Positions 25,601-34,390 of a DNA stretch of 64,000 bases are shown here, piece after piece. Positions within the stretch are counted from its first letter, which is position 1. Each line of letters begins with the position of its first letter. The position numbers and the translations under genes are program-made. The notes beneath the pieces are model-generated. The model saw only the letters and a list, made by a program, of their open reading frames with translations. It was not told where the DNA came from and did no database searches. Origin of the DNA: Gnetum montanum (lineage: Eukaryota > Streptophyta > Gnetopsida > Gnetales > Gnetaceae); contig MNCI01004725.1 of assembly GCA_015680685.1 (NCBI GenBank), forward strand, positions 1 through 64,000. Reading direction: 5' to 3'.

Positions 25601-28600
25601 TTGTGAGAAGTGACAAAGTCTTATCCTATCAACAACTTGTTAAGTCTAATGAGAGAAAGGTATGTAGGCCTTGTAATCATTCCATCACTATGAGTTACAT
25701 CCCTATTAGTTGCTAATGTAAGCATAATTTCATGTTTTTAGAGGATTGGAAAAAAATTGTATTGATCTGTAGAAGGTGGTTATTAGGGGTCTTATAGCAC
25801 TAAAACCAAAAAGAAAAAACCAAGATCAAAGCACAGTATTGTGACCCTTAGCTCAACATGTCAACCTAGGGTCATGTCCTAGGTAACACATTATAAATCA
25901 ACTCCTTAACATTTAAAAACAAAATCCTTCATAACTTTCCAATTTTTTCAATTAATTTTTTTTCGAAAAGTAGCACAACCTACTATTTTTCTAAAAGTCA
26001 CGAATTTTTGCTGAATATTTTGAATAATTGGCACAAGTTTCTAAAAAAATTTGATTGTAAAATTTTAGACAACAAAAATGCTAATGCCTTATTAGAACAA
26101 AATAATATAATTCATTCAAACATTATAGGTTTTTACATTAAAAAAACAAGCATAGAATTGTAAAGATGATGCTATATAGAATACTACAATATTTTGAGTT
26201 AGTGACATGTATAGCATATCTTAGTACCAATAAAATAAAGGAACTTATGCACAGTATGTCACATTTATATAGTTATACATTTATTATATTTACATAAATC
26301 TAAAACTAAATTTTTATTTAGTTCACTAATACCCTTTGGATCTATCAAACCAATTTCAAAATGCCTTTTACAGAATTCATTTTGTACATAACTTAACGTA
26401 GCCCACTAGAAATGAACTTGTGACTTGGGTATTTCTAGCCAAGACTCTTACCACTAAGCTAACACCTCATTGTATATAAACTCTCTTATCCTATCTAGAA
26501 TTAAAATCAAAATCTTTGAAGTTTTTATTTTACATATCACAAAAATTTTCCAATGACTTTTTCTTGAACTTTTGCCAACTTTTGCAATTTTGCAACTTAT
26601 TAAAGCAGCCAATAAAATTGATTTGCCAACTTTTCAATTTTTAGTTATAATAAAAAAAAATTAAAATTGAACTTGAATGCAGCAGCAAATTAAAACAATA
26701 CAATGTCAAACTAAAACCTTACATCAATTTGAATTTAATATAAACACAGTGCTTGTATTTTTAAACTTCTACAATGTCAAACTAAATCCTTACATCAATT
26801 TGATTTCGATATAAACACAGTAGTTGTATTTCTAAACTTCTACAATGCAAAACTAAATCCTTACATCAATATGAATTCAATTTGGTGGTAGGCAAACATA
26901 TGTACCTCTAGGATGTAGAATTCCATTTCCATCAACCATAATTAACTGTTTATGTCATTAAAAAATGCAAACACAATTATTAAAACAAAACCAATATACC
27001 AAAGAGAATGAAGATTACAATAAATGAACATCAATTAAGAATTTAAAATAAGTTAAAGGCCTACAATCTTCTGCTAAATATAATAAATTTTCATCATTTT
27101 TGATAGTCCACAATGAGATTCTATAGAAATAACCTACATCATCCATAAAACCAAAAAATTTTGTTATTTTCATGTCTAATATAAGAGTTTGGGTGTTCCA
27201 CTTTGCATTGTTAAAATGTATGTGACTTGGATGTCACGTGAATTTGCCCAAGTTTTTTTTGGAGGCGTTGTGCAAAGAGCATAGAGGTCAACACTCAAGA
27301 TTAATCCTTGCGTTGTGGTGGGCAATGTTGCTGAGGCCAACACTAGGGCCTACGTTGCCTTGTAAAGTTGTTTACTCTTATCGCCCAATGCCGTAGCAAG
27401 GGGCTGCTTTTCAATGTGCTGTTGAGGGTTCGAACATGTTGGATATGGCAATGCATGTCACTAATGATTCGAAGGGTTCTGACACGATAGTGGCGTGGGA
27501 TATATCAGCTAAGCTTTTGCATGTGGCAAAAAAGGTAGCGGAAAAGGCCACAAAAGATGAACGTAGGGTCTGGGAAGCTAAGTGGTGCACCCACGAGGAA
27601 GCATTTCAACATGCAGAAGCTCAATTGGAAGCTCAATTCATGGAGAAAGAAAAAGAGCTGCTGCAACAACATGCAATCTGTGAAGAGAGTGCTAAGGCAA
27701 TGTTGATTGATGAACTGAGGACCCAAATCAGGGAGCAGCTGCAACATGAAGAGGAGCAATGGTAGGAGCTAGAGAGGTTGGAGCAAGTTGCCAAGGAGCA
27801 GGAGCAAGAGGAAGCAAAACAACTGCAAAGGCAACTAGACAGAGCACATGCCCAAAATGCCAAGATGTAGCTAAGAAGTGGGTGCTGCCCCTACCAAGTG
27901 CTGAACATTCACAAACACCACATGGTGGGCTCTTCACTGACACATCTGAAGATCCTCATTCAAACTCCATTTTGATGAAAAAGGAATTGCCAACCACTAT
28001 GCCAGGAAAGAGGCTACTTTCAAAGACTTCCAAGATGCAACCACTTTTGTCAACTCAGAGCACCATCGAGAGGTGCTAAATGGTATCCACAATCAAGAAA
28101 TTCCTAATGGTACCTATCTAAATCTGCCCAAATGTCTATAGTGTGTCTATTCTTTGGAGGGATCTGAGGGTTCCACAAATTGTTCTTAGGTTTCTTTTGT
28201 CTTGTCTCTTGGCTATTGGGAGTGTGTGGGGCGATTCATGAGGCCCCAAGTTTTGCATGGTTGGTAGTTGGGTAAGGGTTCTGTTTATGAAAGATTTTTG
28301 AGGGCCAACGGCCTGGCCAATTTTTCAGTCATTTGGGGGGAGTCACACACACACACCCCCCCCCCCCCCCACAATGCAGTGTACAAAATATATCTTGATT
28401 GTACGATTCTTATTTCAAATTGCTTCGTAATATAATCCCAAACATTTTCTTAAAAAGATGGTGGCAGCCAACTTTGCAGTTGCTATCATAGAGGCCAAAG
28501 TAAAGGCTGTAACAGAATGACCTAGGAAGTAGGCCAAGATGAAGTGGAGAAAAAATCTTAAAACTGATGATGAAATGATAAAAAATTCTCACCACTAGGT

Positions 28601-30729
28601 TGTCCTTTTAAGTGCTTGGGGCTTGCAAAGGAGGCCCCATCAAGGAAATTTGCAACACTTATAGAAAAATGTTCAGTCAGCTTCAGCCTGATAAAAATCC
28701 AAGAGGGACTCAAGGGTTCATGAAGATTTATTGAAGTCAATTTAGTTTTTCAGATGCTTGACATAATTCACTCTAGAATGTTTAGGATGGTCTTTTGGTC
28801 CATATCTCTGGCTTGTTGCCTGTCACTTTATGGATGTCAAGGGTTGTTATGCCCTACTGTGTTTGAAGAAAGAAACATACATTCCACTAATGCAAATATT
28901 GTATAGATTGGGTCTGGTTGGTGAGTGCTTTCTGTTCCTTTTTTTGGGGGGAAGGAAGGACAAAATTTCAAGTTTTTGTAAATCTTATATGTACGAAGAA
29001 ATGAGTTCATTCCATTCTCCTTGGTGGATGACCCCACCTGATTTTGTACATTTGTATACCTTCTACACTTTTTGAATTGAAACAACATCATGACTTCCTT
29101 CAAACAGAAAAATTTCAAAAGCATGTAGCCATGCTGTAGAATAGCATAGAAAATGTGACGGTAGAGGCAGAAGATTTGTTTGTTATCTAAAAGCATCACA
29201 AATAAATCTTGTTGTTAATACTTGTAATTTGTATCCAACGGTTCACAAGTTCAACTCCAATAAGTTATATTGAGATATAGAGTAAATGTGCTTTGAAAAA
29301 AGGCTGAAACTGAACTTTATCTAATAAATCCTAATGGTCTTGCGGTCTCCATATGAATGTAATAAAATAAACTTGAGTTTCAATGTCAAATGTCTGAAGT
29401 TCGTAGGCTCTAGAGGGAGGTTTTTTTTTTTTTTTCCTTTTCAATAGGAAATAATTTACCATTATACAATACAGCTTATGGAGGGCATAGGCCAATCCAC
29501 AGTGAAAGCTAAACTACCAAACATGGAGTTGTCTAAAAGCAAACTTAATAGCCATGCTGCTAAGCAAATCTTTTAAGCTTTAAACAAGCACCATTTATAG
29601 CTGCTCAGTAGATTAATCTAGCTTTAAATAAAAAAAAACACTCAAAGAAATTAATCAAATGGAAGGCAGTAGTATAGTTGATAATACGAACAGAGCAAAT
29701 CACCTGAGGATAACAAGGATGGAGTTTTTCCTTCACCTTGTATAGAAGTCTTGACAATAAAGGTCCCTGGAAAATGGAACATCCAAAATACAATTTAATT
29801 CTTCACTTTATCAAATAGAATCAGAATCATAGACCAGTTGACAGCTGTGATTCTAAAACATTACTCTAAAAACAGCACTGCAGCAATTTCTCTAATAATG
29901 AAATAATTAGGAATTCATTCTTCATTGAGTTNTAGTGGTAGATTGGGTTTATTTATTTATTTATTTGATGCTATTACTAGAAGGCCATCATTTTTTTTTT
30001 TGAGAAAGTGTTCGGGATTCTATTACGGAAAAGAACGAAAATATGTTACAGGAAATTACAACAGGGGGGGTCACCAGCGGTGGCCACACCGAGGGGGAGG
30101 GATCCCCTGAGCGAACCCGGCATCTCATCCCGGCCGTCCGGCCGGGGCCAAGGTCCACAGAAAGACATCGAAAAAACACCGATCCCAAAGGGACATAGTG
30201 GGGGGGGCGCCCCCCCACCCGGGGAAGCCAAAACTGGGGGGCGCTCCCCCCCCCCAAAGCCAAAACTGGGGGAAAATTACTAGGAAGTATTTTCCCAAGC
30301 GCACAATTTTTCACATGAACTGATACATTTAGTGCCATGTACTAATTAATTTGTGTTATATATGATATATTTGAAATATGCCTAACAATCTGTTGTTATT
30401 AGGTTTGTACCTTACAAACTTTCTAACAGAAAGTGGGAAACCAGTAAAGAGACATTACCTCCCTGAATGCGAGGAAGCCGGGAATATATGGCACTATTAA
30501 CTGGGAGATTTCAAAATCCTCATAAACAGTGATTAAGGTATCCCCTTCAACAACCACAAGTGCACCACAAGCAATAGCTGAATTTTCTTTTCTAAAACTG
30601 ATGCCAAGCCCTCCAATGTATTGCAAGTTATTTATGATTTTGTGTTCATGAGTTTTAGAACCTGTGGGTGAAAGCTTCCATGGGATGTCATCTTCCAATA
30701 TTAGTTGTTTCTTTAAGCAAGCCTGCTCC
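13607..30729 (-). CDS. ENDOV: Endonuclease V gene (split, first exon not found)
   Basis: Endonuclease V cleaves DNA or RNA next to deaminated purines (inosine). Seven exons join in phase on the minus strand: 30729-30459, 29766-29704, 26945-26906, 21831-21767, 14413-14306, 13967-13839 and 13666-13607, 736 nt in all, each bounded by AG and GT, ending in TGA. Family landmarks appear in order: the GGxDxSF region, IACGALVV, the wedge [89 protein letters not shown]. The catalytic Glu (FRE), second Asp (VDGNG) and His (SVGHR) are present, but the first Asp is Gly (GGLGISF). About 245 residues are recovered; the family is usually about 250-280, so only a short first exon supplying two bases of the joining codon is missing. 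Introns run from 172 bp to 7.35 kb and are full of transposons. Confidence 0.9.
13839..13967 (-). CDS. ENDOV: Endonuclease V exon with catalytic His
   Basis: A 129-bp, 43-codon exon between a TTGCAG acceptor and a CAA/GTATTC donor. It encodes [20 protein letters not shown] onward to YRIPEPIRQ. The His of SVGHR is the conserved catalytic His. Confidence 0.93.
14306..14413 (-). CDS. ENDOV: Endonuclease V exon (VDGL to WGA)
   Basis: A 108-bp, 36-codon exon between an ATGCAG acceptor and a GCT/GTAAGT donor. It starts LHMVDGLA and ends GNSGQKWGA, both family signatures. Confidence 0.9.
14420..16000. other. Intron sequence, no feature
   Basis: Part of the 7.35-kb endonuclease V intron before the Copia remnant. 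No recognisable element. Confidence 0.5.
16010..16565 (-). pseudogene. Copia retrotransposon RNase H region
   Basis: The reverse complement reads [48 protein letters not shown], then IDIKYYF and DQVADILTK-like blocks. These are the RNase H hallmarks of Ty1/Copia pol. Many stops and frameshifts are present. It lies in the 7.35-kb intron of the endonuclease V gene. Confidence 0.8.
16570..17880. repeat. Insertion splitting the Copia pol, with repeated CACAA/TTGTGG motifs
   Basis: Non-coding sequence between the RT and RNase H halves. From 16670 to 17040 it holds many near-palindromic words such as ACCACAAG, CATGACCTCACCATAGG, GGTTGTGGTGAT. A minus-strand TATA-like TGTATAAAAAG lies near 17468, followed by pyrimidine-rich leader-like sequence. 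An A-run sits at about 17848-17864. It may be a solo LTR or other retroposed insert; ends were not defined. Confidence 0.4.
17885..18340 (-). pseudogene. Copia reverse transcriptase fragment
   Basis: The open frame 18320-17901 includes [33 protein letters not shown] and FKKFGCLTQ, all Copia RT blocks. The catalytic box sits in the +1 frame as [10 protein letters not shown], so a frameshift precedes it. The RT-RNase H link is interrupted by about 1.3 kb of other sequence (16570-17880). Confidence 0.8.
18512..18830 (-). other. LINE copy A 3' UTR with long G/C runs
   Basis: Between the J-domain stop and the poly-A lies GC-rich sequence with C or G runs of 7-15 bases and a short repeated module (CAAAACTGGGGGGCGC and similar). 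It ends in a conserved tail, reverse of ...AATAGAATCCCGAACACTTTCTC, which recurs with changes at the 3' ends of copies C, D and E and marks the family boundary. Confidence 0.75.
18831..19295 (-). CDS. LINE copy A: coiled coil plus J-domain ORF
   Basis: A 154-residue open frame at the 3' end of the element. Residues 1-66 are a charged, Glu/Arg/Gln-rich coiled coil. Residues 71-138 match a DnaJ J-domain: [20 protein letters not shown] aligns with the usual helix I start (YeiLGvs...) and helix II, HPD stands at 98-100, and [20 protein letters not shown] fits helix III. The Tyr-to-HPD spacing is within one residue of the family norm. J-domains stimulate Hsp70 ATPases through the HPD loop. There are no zinc-finger or G/F regions, so it is a bare J-domain. 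The frame is probably the end of the LINE ORF2 protein, separated from it here by a stop and a frameshift. Confidence 0.8.
   Translation of the reverse strand: MADAAKARLIDEIKAQVREELAQEVESRRQCQQAEQEERARLAEEEEQRQRQLDHAHEHNARQWLRGGRCPYLTLGISCEVSWGGLRRYIRRTSAHCHPDAGTSNDDRNRRQVAMQGFQEAASFMDTEEHRNTLDLLHELIRPDCAYRQLPTNP
19509..20558 (-). CDS. LINE copy A: zf-RVT tail plus conserved middle domain
   Basis: This 349-residue open frame holds, from about residue 58, [19 protein letters not shown], typical of the region after the zinc knuckle in plant LINEs. It is followed by [11 protein letters not shown] and a domain with [64 protein letters not shown] and [13 protein letters not shown]. The same blocks recur in copies B and C. 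The layout resembles the domain with a conserved RG+xI/V...AI...LG core in plant transposon proteins, but I cannot confirm that. The C-terminus is proline-rich, low-complexity read-through of G/C runs. Confidence 0.7.
   Translation of the reverse strand: MAAIARRAACQIFVTAARNDRYGHVSNMRGCGRNCHPFRPRRAAAVPPTPPRRLTGDSWASLLLWIAWKARNNLIFRQQRRPPPQRLVWQASLAWQEIESAMGKTPTFEPDCAAFQEFEELWRLVVQCGWAVPLQRLVGDPDLADDAFFSNWINDRTFFRGREIWVTEAAIANCLGAPIAGETILPSTHGLQDAELFFDGPILRTKSRQVPRSALPRLWACGVDLVDRFFVQSGNRSKLQGVHFTFLRCLKTGCQVNLPLYFKEALRLKRRGRHSGVILALWRGAEGGQQPSSSAPSGALIEMPPRTPEGAAPPGPPRGGGGGAESSGPWGAGVTRGHRTPRERCPPTW
20931..21354 (-). repeat. Second copy of the Copia RT fragment and flank (empty-site allele?)
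   Basis: It repeats 18069-18494 almost exactly (two substitutions noticed: AGTCAGACA for AGTCAAACA, GAATACAAC for GAATATAAC). After CTATTACTAGAAGG it continues directly into TTTATTTCATTTTAC instead of the LINE T-run. Confidence 0.85.
21767..21831 (-). CDS. ENDOV: Endonuclease V exon ([10 protein letters not shown])
   Basis: A 65-bp exon between a TGTAG acceptor and an AAT/GTAAGA donor supplies two bases completing a Gly codon and then 21 codons, [10 protein letters not shown] to IGIGKN. The Lys of the GxGK motif is kept. It is isolated by 5.1 kb and 7.35 kb introns. Confidence 0.88.
21895..22765 (+). mobile_element. RTE-type LINE fragment (RT palm to 3' region)
   Basis: Stop-ridden frames contain [14 protein letters not shown] (RT motif C as FVDD), [25 protein letters not shown], and [19 protein letters not shown] with [18 protein letters not shown]. 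Sequence breaks off where L1-type sequence begins. Confidence 0.75.
22770..25400 (+). mobile_element. L1-type LINE 5' half (ORF1 and endonuclease), decayed
   Basis: At about 23040-23410, frames read [20 protein letters not shown] then GPWFF, ALAVMHW-like and [20 protein letters not shown]. This matches the DUF4283 RNA-binding region of plant L1 ORF1. From 24172, [14 protein letters not shown] opens an APE-type endonuclease, with [20 protein letters not shown] and SHIDRVWVS. Then comes the RT linker [20 protein letters not shown] and IHHILQGQT. The RT itself is absent. It could be the 5' half of the J-domain family, but no overlap proves it. Confidence 0.65.
23813..24157 (+). pseudogene. L1 ORF1 C-terminal low-complexity frame
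   Basis: A 114-codon frame rich in Pro and Gly, then a basic tail ending just before the endonuclease start at 24172. Its position fits the variable C-terminal part of ORF1 in plant L1 elements. No domain is recognised. Confidence 0.4.
25401..26899. other. Intron sequence, mostly unassigned
   Basis: Endonuclease V intron beyond the L1 fragment, with a SINE head at 26400-26472. At 26700-26880 a word like ACAATGTCAAACTAAATCCT TACATCAAT occurs three times at about 60-bp spacing. Confidence 0.5.
26400..26472 (-). mobile_element. tRNA-derived SINE family 1, head fragment
   Basis: The reverse complement starts AATGAGGTGTTAGCTTAGTG and includes AAGAGTCTTGGC. Only the tRNA-like head is clear. Confidence 0.5.
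26906..26945 (-). CDS. ENDOV: Endonuclease V micro-exon with VDGNG catalytic motif
   Basis: A 40-bp exon between an AACAG acceptor and a GAG/GTACAT donor encodes [13 protein letters not shown] plus one base. The Asp of VDGNG is the second catalytic acidic residue of the family. Phases match the exons on both sides. Confidence 0.88.
27436..27765 (+). CDS. LINE copy D coiled-coil frame
   Basis: An open frame of 109 codons inside copy D, homologous to the coiled coils of A and B ([40 protein letters not shown]). It ends at a TAG and continues in the same frame with [20 protein letters not shown]. It is a remnant of the LINE protein. Confidence 0.6.
   Translation: MLDMAMHVTNDSKGSDTIVAWDISAKLLHVAKKVAEKATKDERRVWEAKWCTHEEAFQHAEAQLEAQFMEKEKELLQQHAICEESAKAMLIDELRTQIREQLQHEEEQW
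27886..28141 (+). pseudogene. LINE copy D degenerate J-domain
   Basis: It begins CPYQVLNI, the helix I start, then is shifted or damaged in the helix II region. In the neighbouring frame it reads [20 protein letters not shown] then [20 protein letters not shown], a clear helix III, ending at TAG 28139-28141. HFD stands where copies A and B have HPD. Confidence 0.6.
29704..29766 (-). CDS. ENDOV: Endonuclease V exon (21 codons)
   Basis: The exon lies between a TTCCAG acceptor and a CAG/GTGATT donor and encodes 21 in-phase residues from GPLLSRLL to HPCYPQ. This is the helix after the catalytic FRE and the strand entering the VDGNG motif. Confidence 0.85.
29933..30275 (-). mobile_element. LINE 3' end plus 3' flank of copy A (copy F; transduction or misjoin)
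   Basis: From just after the single N at 29932, the sequence repeats the copy A region from about 18442 to 18780: first the unique flank ending CTATTACTAGAAGG, then the T-run and the LINE 3' UTR. It leaves the match at about 30275. Two or more substitutions and some homopolymer-length differences separate the two. It lies between endonuclease V exons 30459 and 29766. Confidence 0.8.
30459..30729 (-). CDS. ENDOV: Endonuclease V exon, N-terminal domain
   Basis: This 271-bp exon follows a TTATTATTAG acceptor and ends in GAG before GTAATG. It carries one base of a split codon plus 90 codons. It encodes [19 protein letters not shown], then [18 protein letters not shown] and [12 protein letters not shown]. 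The motif that normally holds the first metal-binding Asp reads GGLGISF, with GGC where a GAC or GAT Asp codon is expected. The frame stays open about 40 bases upstream to an ATG, so an unspliced start is possible, but the acceptor fits the family alignment better. Confidence 0.9.
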
Positions 30730-30770
30730 CTAATAATAAACGGAGAATTTAAAAGGTTCTCATTAGTCAA

Positions 30771-32504
30771 GAAAAATCCATAGTTAGATAAAACAATAAA
30801 TATTCTATATGAAGAACAGAAGAAGCAATGTATTTTAAAGGTTTGTTGCTATTTGATGGACAAGAAAAGGCCAAAAAGAAAATTTTCACATTTTTCTCTA
30901 ACAGTCACTACATAAGCATGATAGATAAAGCCTTAGTGTTTGCTTTTATTTTCTACTATGAAACATTGTATATTTTGCATGTTGTTATTGTATCTACCTA
31001 AACAATATATCATTCTAGGACATATAGAAAAAAAATTTATGTTGCAAGCGAAGTTTGAACATGAAATTTATCACTTAATGAATTAACAGTTAGTAGAGTA
31101 GAACAAAGAATAAAAAATTTATTGTTATTAGAGGTTGTCTGTTAGAGAATGAGGCATTCTAAATGTGTATTTACAGTACCAGCAAACCATAAGAGTGTTT
31201 GCCTTTTACAATACTCTTTGTTTTGCATGAACAATCACACTTACCAAAAAAAATCAAAATGTTGAGCTAAAGGCAATGATTTGTTAGGCAATTTTTATAG
31301 ATTTCCTAATAATGAACAAAAACAAACATAACAAAGTGGACCATCCAGGCTGAATTTTCATAATGGAATTTGTGCCTAGCCTATAGGTTGTTTGACGTAC
31401 ACAGACTGCATGAATTCACGATGCATTAGTTGGATGCACATTAATAGATTTTGTAAGATGCACTCATGCTTATAATGAAAGGTCATAATTTCAATAGGTT
31501 ACATCTTTTACTTTTATGCACAACTCATAACAGTGAAATATGTTGTTGCAGTTCCAAAATGGTGCCAAGGGCTTCATCTAGCTCCTTACCACAATCACTG
31601 AACCTAAAGATGCTAACTGCATAAATTTTAAAGGCTTTCAATAAAGACGGTTGCACCAACAAGCATATATTGATCAGGCAGAGTTGTATGGTATTCCATG
31701 TGAGATGTATTATTGTATTACATCAACACTGCTTATCTCTTTAATAGAATCATTCATGACATTGAAAGTTATTTGAAACCAATTCCATGGTGTTTTAGAC
31801 AAATCAAATTCAAAGTAAATAAATTCCACTTAGTTTTCTAACAGCGTTATAAACTCTGTATACTATTTTGCACTTGGCAGAAAAGGCAACTGCATTCACC
31901 AAACAGATGTTAATCTATTCTTATTTTAAAGAGGCATAGGGTTTATTGTAACGGGGATAATATCAGTGAAGGTTTATTGAATGGCCAGATTTACAGGATA
32001 ATTTTTGGTCCATTGCTTTAGGAGCTAACTGTTTCAATGAATTCTTGAGTCATTTAACGCCTTTTAGTTGCAGGTTTTTCTCTAAAAAACTTGACTATTT
32101 TTGTCTGGGTTTACTATAATTTCGCATTCAATATTCAAATTTGATTGCAATCTATGCATGACCTCTGGTGTTCAATATTAGTTGTATTGATGTAACGGCA
32201 AATTTATGTTCTGGCATTAGAAAAGGAAAGCAACACAAATGCAAATTCATTTTAAAGGGGGGAAATTTCAAAATTTCAATTCTAGCAGTGGGGCTAGAAT
32301 ATATATGGATATTATGCTATACCGGATCCATTTTTCCTCCTGAGAATCAAAGCTGCCATCCATGGGGCTTCAATGTAGGTCTGGTAGATTGATTAATCAT
32401 AAATCCTCTAGATAGATTCTCAACAAACACCACTGCAACACTGCAATACTAATTTACCAAAAATTCAACCCCTAAATCTAACCATGGAAAATTTTAAGAT
32501 TGCC
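30771..32504. other. No gene seen
   Basis: Upstream of the first identified endonuclease V exon. The missing short first exon should be here or further up, but no ATG-started frame with a fitting phase-2 donor was found. Confidence 0.4.
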
Positions 32505-32680
32505 CACCTGTCAACGTTAAATTGGAAGCGACTTGCCGCATCTTAATCCTGATCTCTGGTGTGTCTATGCAATCATGACCAATTTCTCCAAAAAAAATGT
32601 GTAATTTTGATCAAAATGTGTACAGTGGTAATTCGCTTAGCAATTGCTTTCCTTTCTTTTGTTTCCTCCATCGTGATGGG
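32505..32680 (-). CDS. Unrecognised 58-codon ORF, possible exon
   Basis: The frame opens MEETKERKAIAKRITTVHIL and continues with IDTPEIRIKMRQVASNLTLT before a potential ACAG/GTGGGC donor. Composition looks protein-like. It lies between the two host genes, in their orientation. It could be a first exon or part of a third gene, but its end phase does not match the known endonuclease V exon. No function assigned. Confidence 0.3.
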
Positions 32681-32885
32681 CGTCACCTTTGGAACATGAC
32701 TTCCATTTAAAGAAAAATAAACATAAAGGATATTGTTACAATAACTAAATAAATATTCTTTATGATAGCAAAACTTACAAGAATTAGGAAAATTATAATA
32801 GGTAATTCATTAAATATGAGTCTTTCCAAAGACTAATAATTTCTTGTTCATCTTTCTTAAAAATCAACATAAAATTATATAATGT

Positions 32886-33031
32886 GGGGGTGTTGGAACC
32901 CAAAATAATTGAAACATAGGTGCACCCCAAAATTTATAGAAGGTTACAACTTACAACTCCATAGTAGAGTTGAACCTATGACCTAGGGTTATTAGGCTAA
33001 GACCCATACCACTAGGCTAACACCTCATTGT
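32886..33031 (-). mobile_element. tRNA-derived SINE family 1, near-complete
   Basis: The reverse complement begins AATGAGGTGTTAGCCTAGTG and has box B-like AGGTTCAACTC. Its tail reads TATGTTTCAATTATTTTGGG then TTCCAACACCCCC, shared with the 55918 copy. Confidence 0.7.
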
Positions 33032-33984
33032 TAAAAAATTATATAAGTTGACAAAACCGGAAACTTTAACATGTTCTTCAAATTGGACATCAAAATCTAT
33101 AGCTCACTTATGAATGATAACACTGCATACTTATATATAAAAGACCCTATATCTAGAGCACATTGCACCATTGAAGCATTGCCTAACTCAACAAGCAAAA
33201 AAAAAAACAAAAATAATACCTTGTATGAAAGAATTGGATGTCATGATTTTTTATTCACATCATTTAATTGTGAAAAGAAACTTCAATTACAAGACAATTA
33301 ATCCAAAATTTGAATGAAAACATATTGTGATGAAAGATCAACAACATTCTCTACAAAGCAACAACATTCTCTACAAAGCAAGGGCTTAGGTCTAGATGTG
33401 TTAAAGTAGGAGGATGTCTTGGCTTTTTTAAGGGAACAATGTCTCATGTATTTCCCAATGCTCTTTATGAATGTTGTACATGTGCCTTGCATTGGTTCAA
33501 TCATTTATATGATTATCAAAATGTCTTCACAATGCTCCTAATGCACGGACTAATATGTGATGTATGTATTTTGTACCTACTGTACTGACCTAAATCATCG
33601 GTGTAAGGTTGGAAGGGAAAACAAACACCGAAAGATCGTCAAACAGGCACAACTGACCCTACCTTCGCTTGAGGGCAAGCTGGAAAAGGAAACAAAGGCA
33701 GAGCACCTTGGATGGTCTGCACACAAATCAACCAAGAACTTCCCCGAGCGTATACTATGGCTTTTGCTAGGGTTTCGTAACTAATGATGTACGGAATGTA
33801 AACAGTAATGTATGAAATGCAAACAATGTATACGAAACTGTATTACAAACAAAACGTAAAATGAACTTTCAAATAGAGCAAACAATATAATGGCTGGCAA
33901 AATGAACTATATTTTATTGCTTAGAAAGGATGTGCACCGGTCAAAGCGGTGTAGCATCTTCACAAAATATAGTTGATTTCATAG

Positions 33985-34390
33985 CGGTGTAGCATCAAAG
34001 GGAACTGAATAAAATTAGAGATAAAGTTTGGGAAGCCTTACCATGGTGTATTTGGTATACATTATGGAAAGAAAGAAACATTCGGCTTTTTTAGCAAAAG
34101 CATTGTTACCCAGAACCATTATGGACAAAAGCCTTAATGTTATAACAAGACCTAGCACATTAGAGAAGGAATTGTCACTGGTAAACCAATGTTGAATCTA
34201 TTTCTTAGACTAATTCTATTTTGTGTTATAATACATAGGTGCATGATATGTCTATCATTAGGAATGATTTTCACTGTTCTTTGGAACATGTATTCAAAGT
34301 TTTTATTATGAATTGTTATTGTGACCTAGCCGCTATAGATCCAAGGTCTGCCATTTACTCACCCAAAAAAATGGAATAAAGAATAAAAAA
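33985..34390 (+). mobile_element. L1-type LINE 3' end fragment
   Basis: ALPWCIWYTLWKERNIRLF is the conserved stretch after the zf-RVT domain of plant LINEs. It is followed by non-coding sequence and a short A-run near 34366. No zinc knuckle is preserved. Confidence 0.5.

Larger units (their letters stand above)
27232..28456 (+). mobile_element. Old copy D of the J-domain LINE (3' part only)
   Basis: 5'-truncated within the middle domain ([26 protein letters not shown]), then a Ser/Thr-rich linker, coiled coil and degenerate J-domain. After a 3' UTR with CA and C runs (28345-28371), the conserved tail AATATAATCCCAAACATTTT and a short A-run close it near 28456. It lies in an endonuclease V intron, antisense to that gene. 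Confidence 0.8.

Noticed and set aside
33600-33790. Locally GC-rich block with a 75-codon frame as a host exon
   Set aside because: No family resemblance; the wording (ATGGCTTTTGCTAGGGTTTCG) looks like retrotransposon LTR/leader sequence, and splice sites are not convincing.
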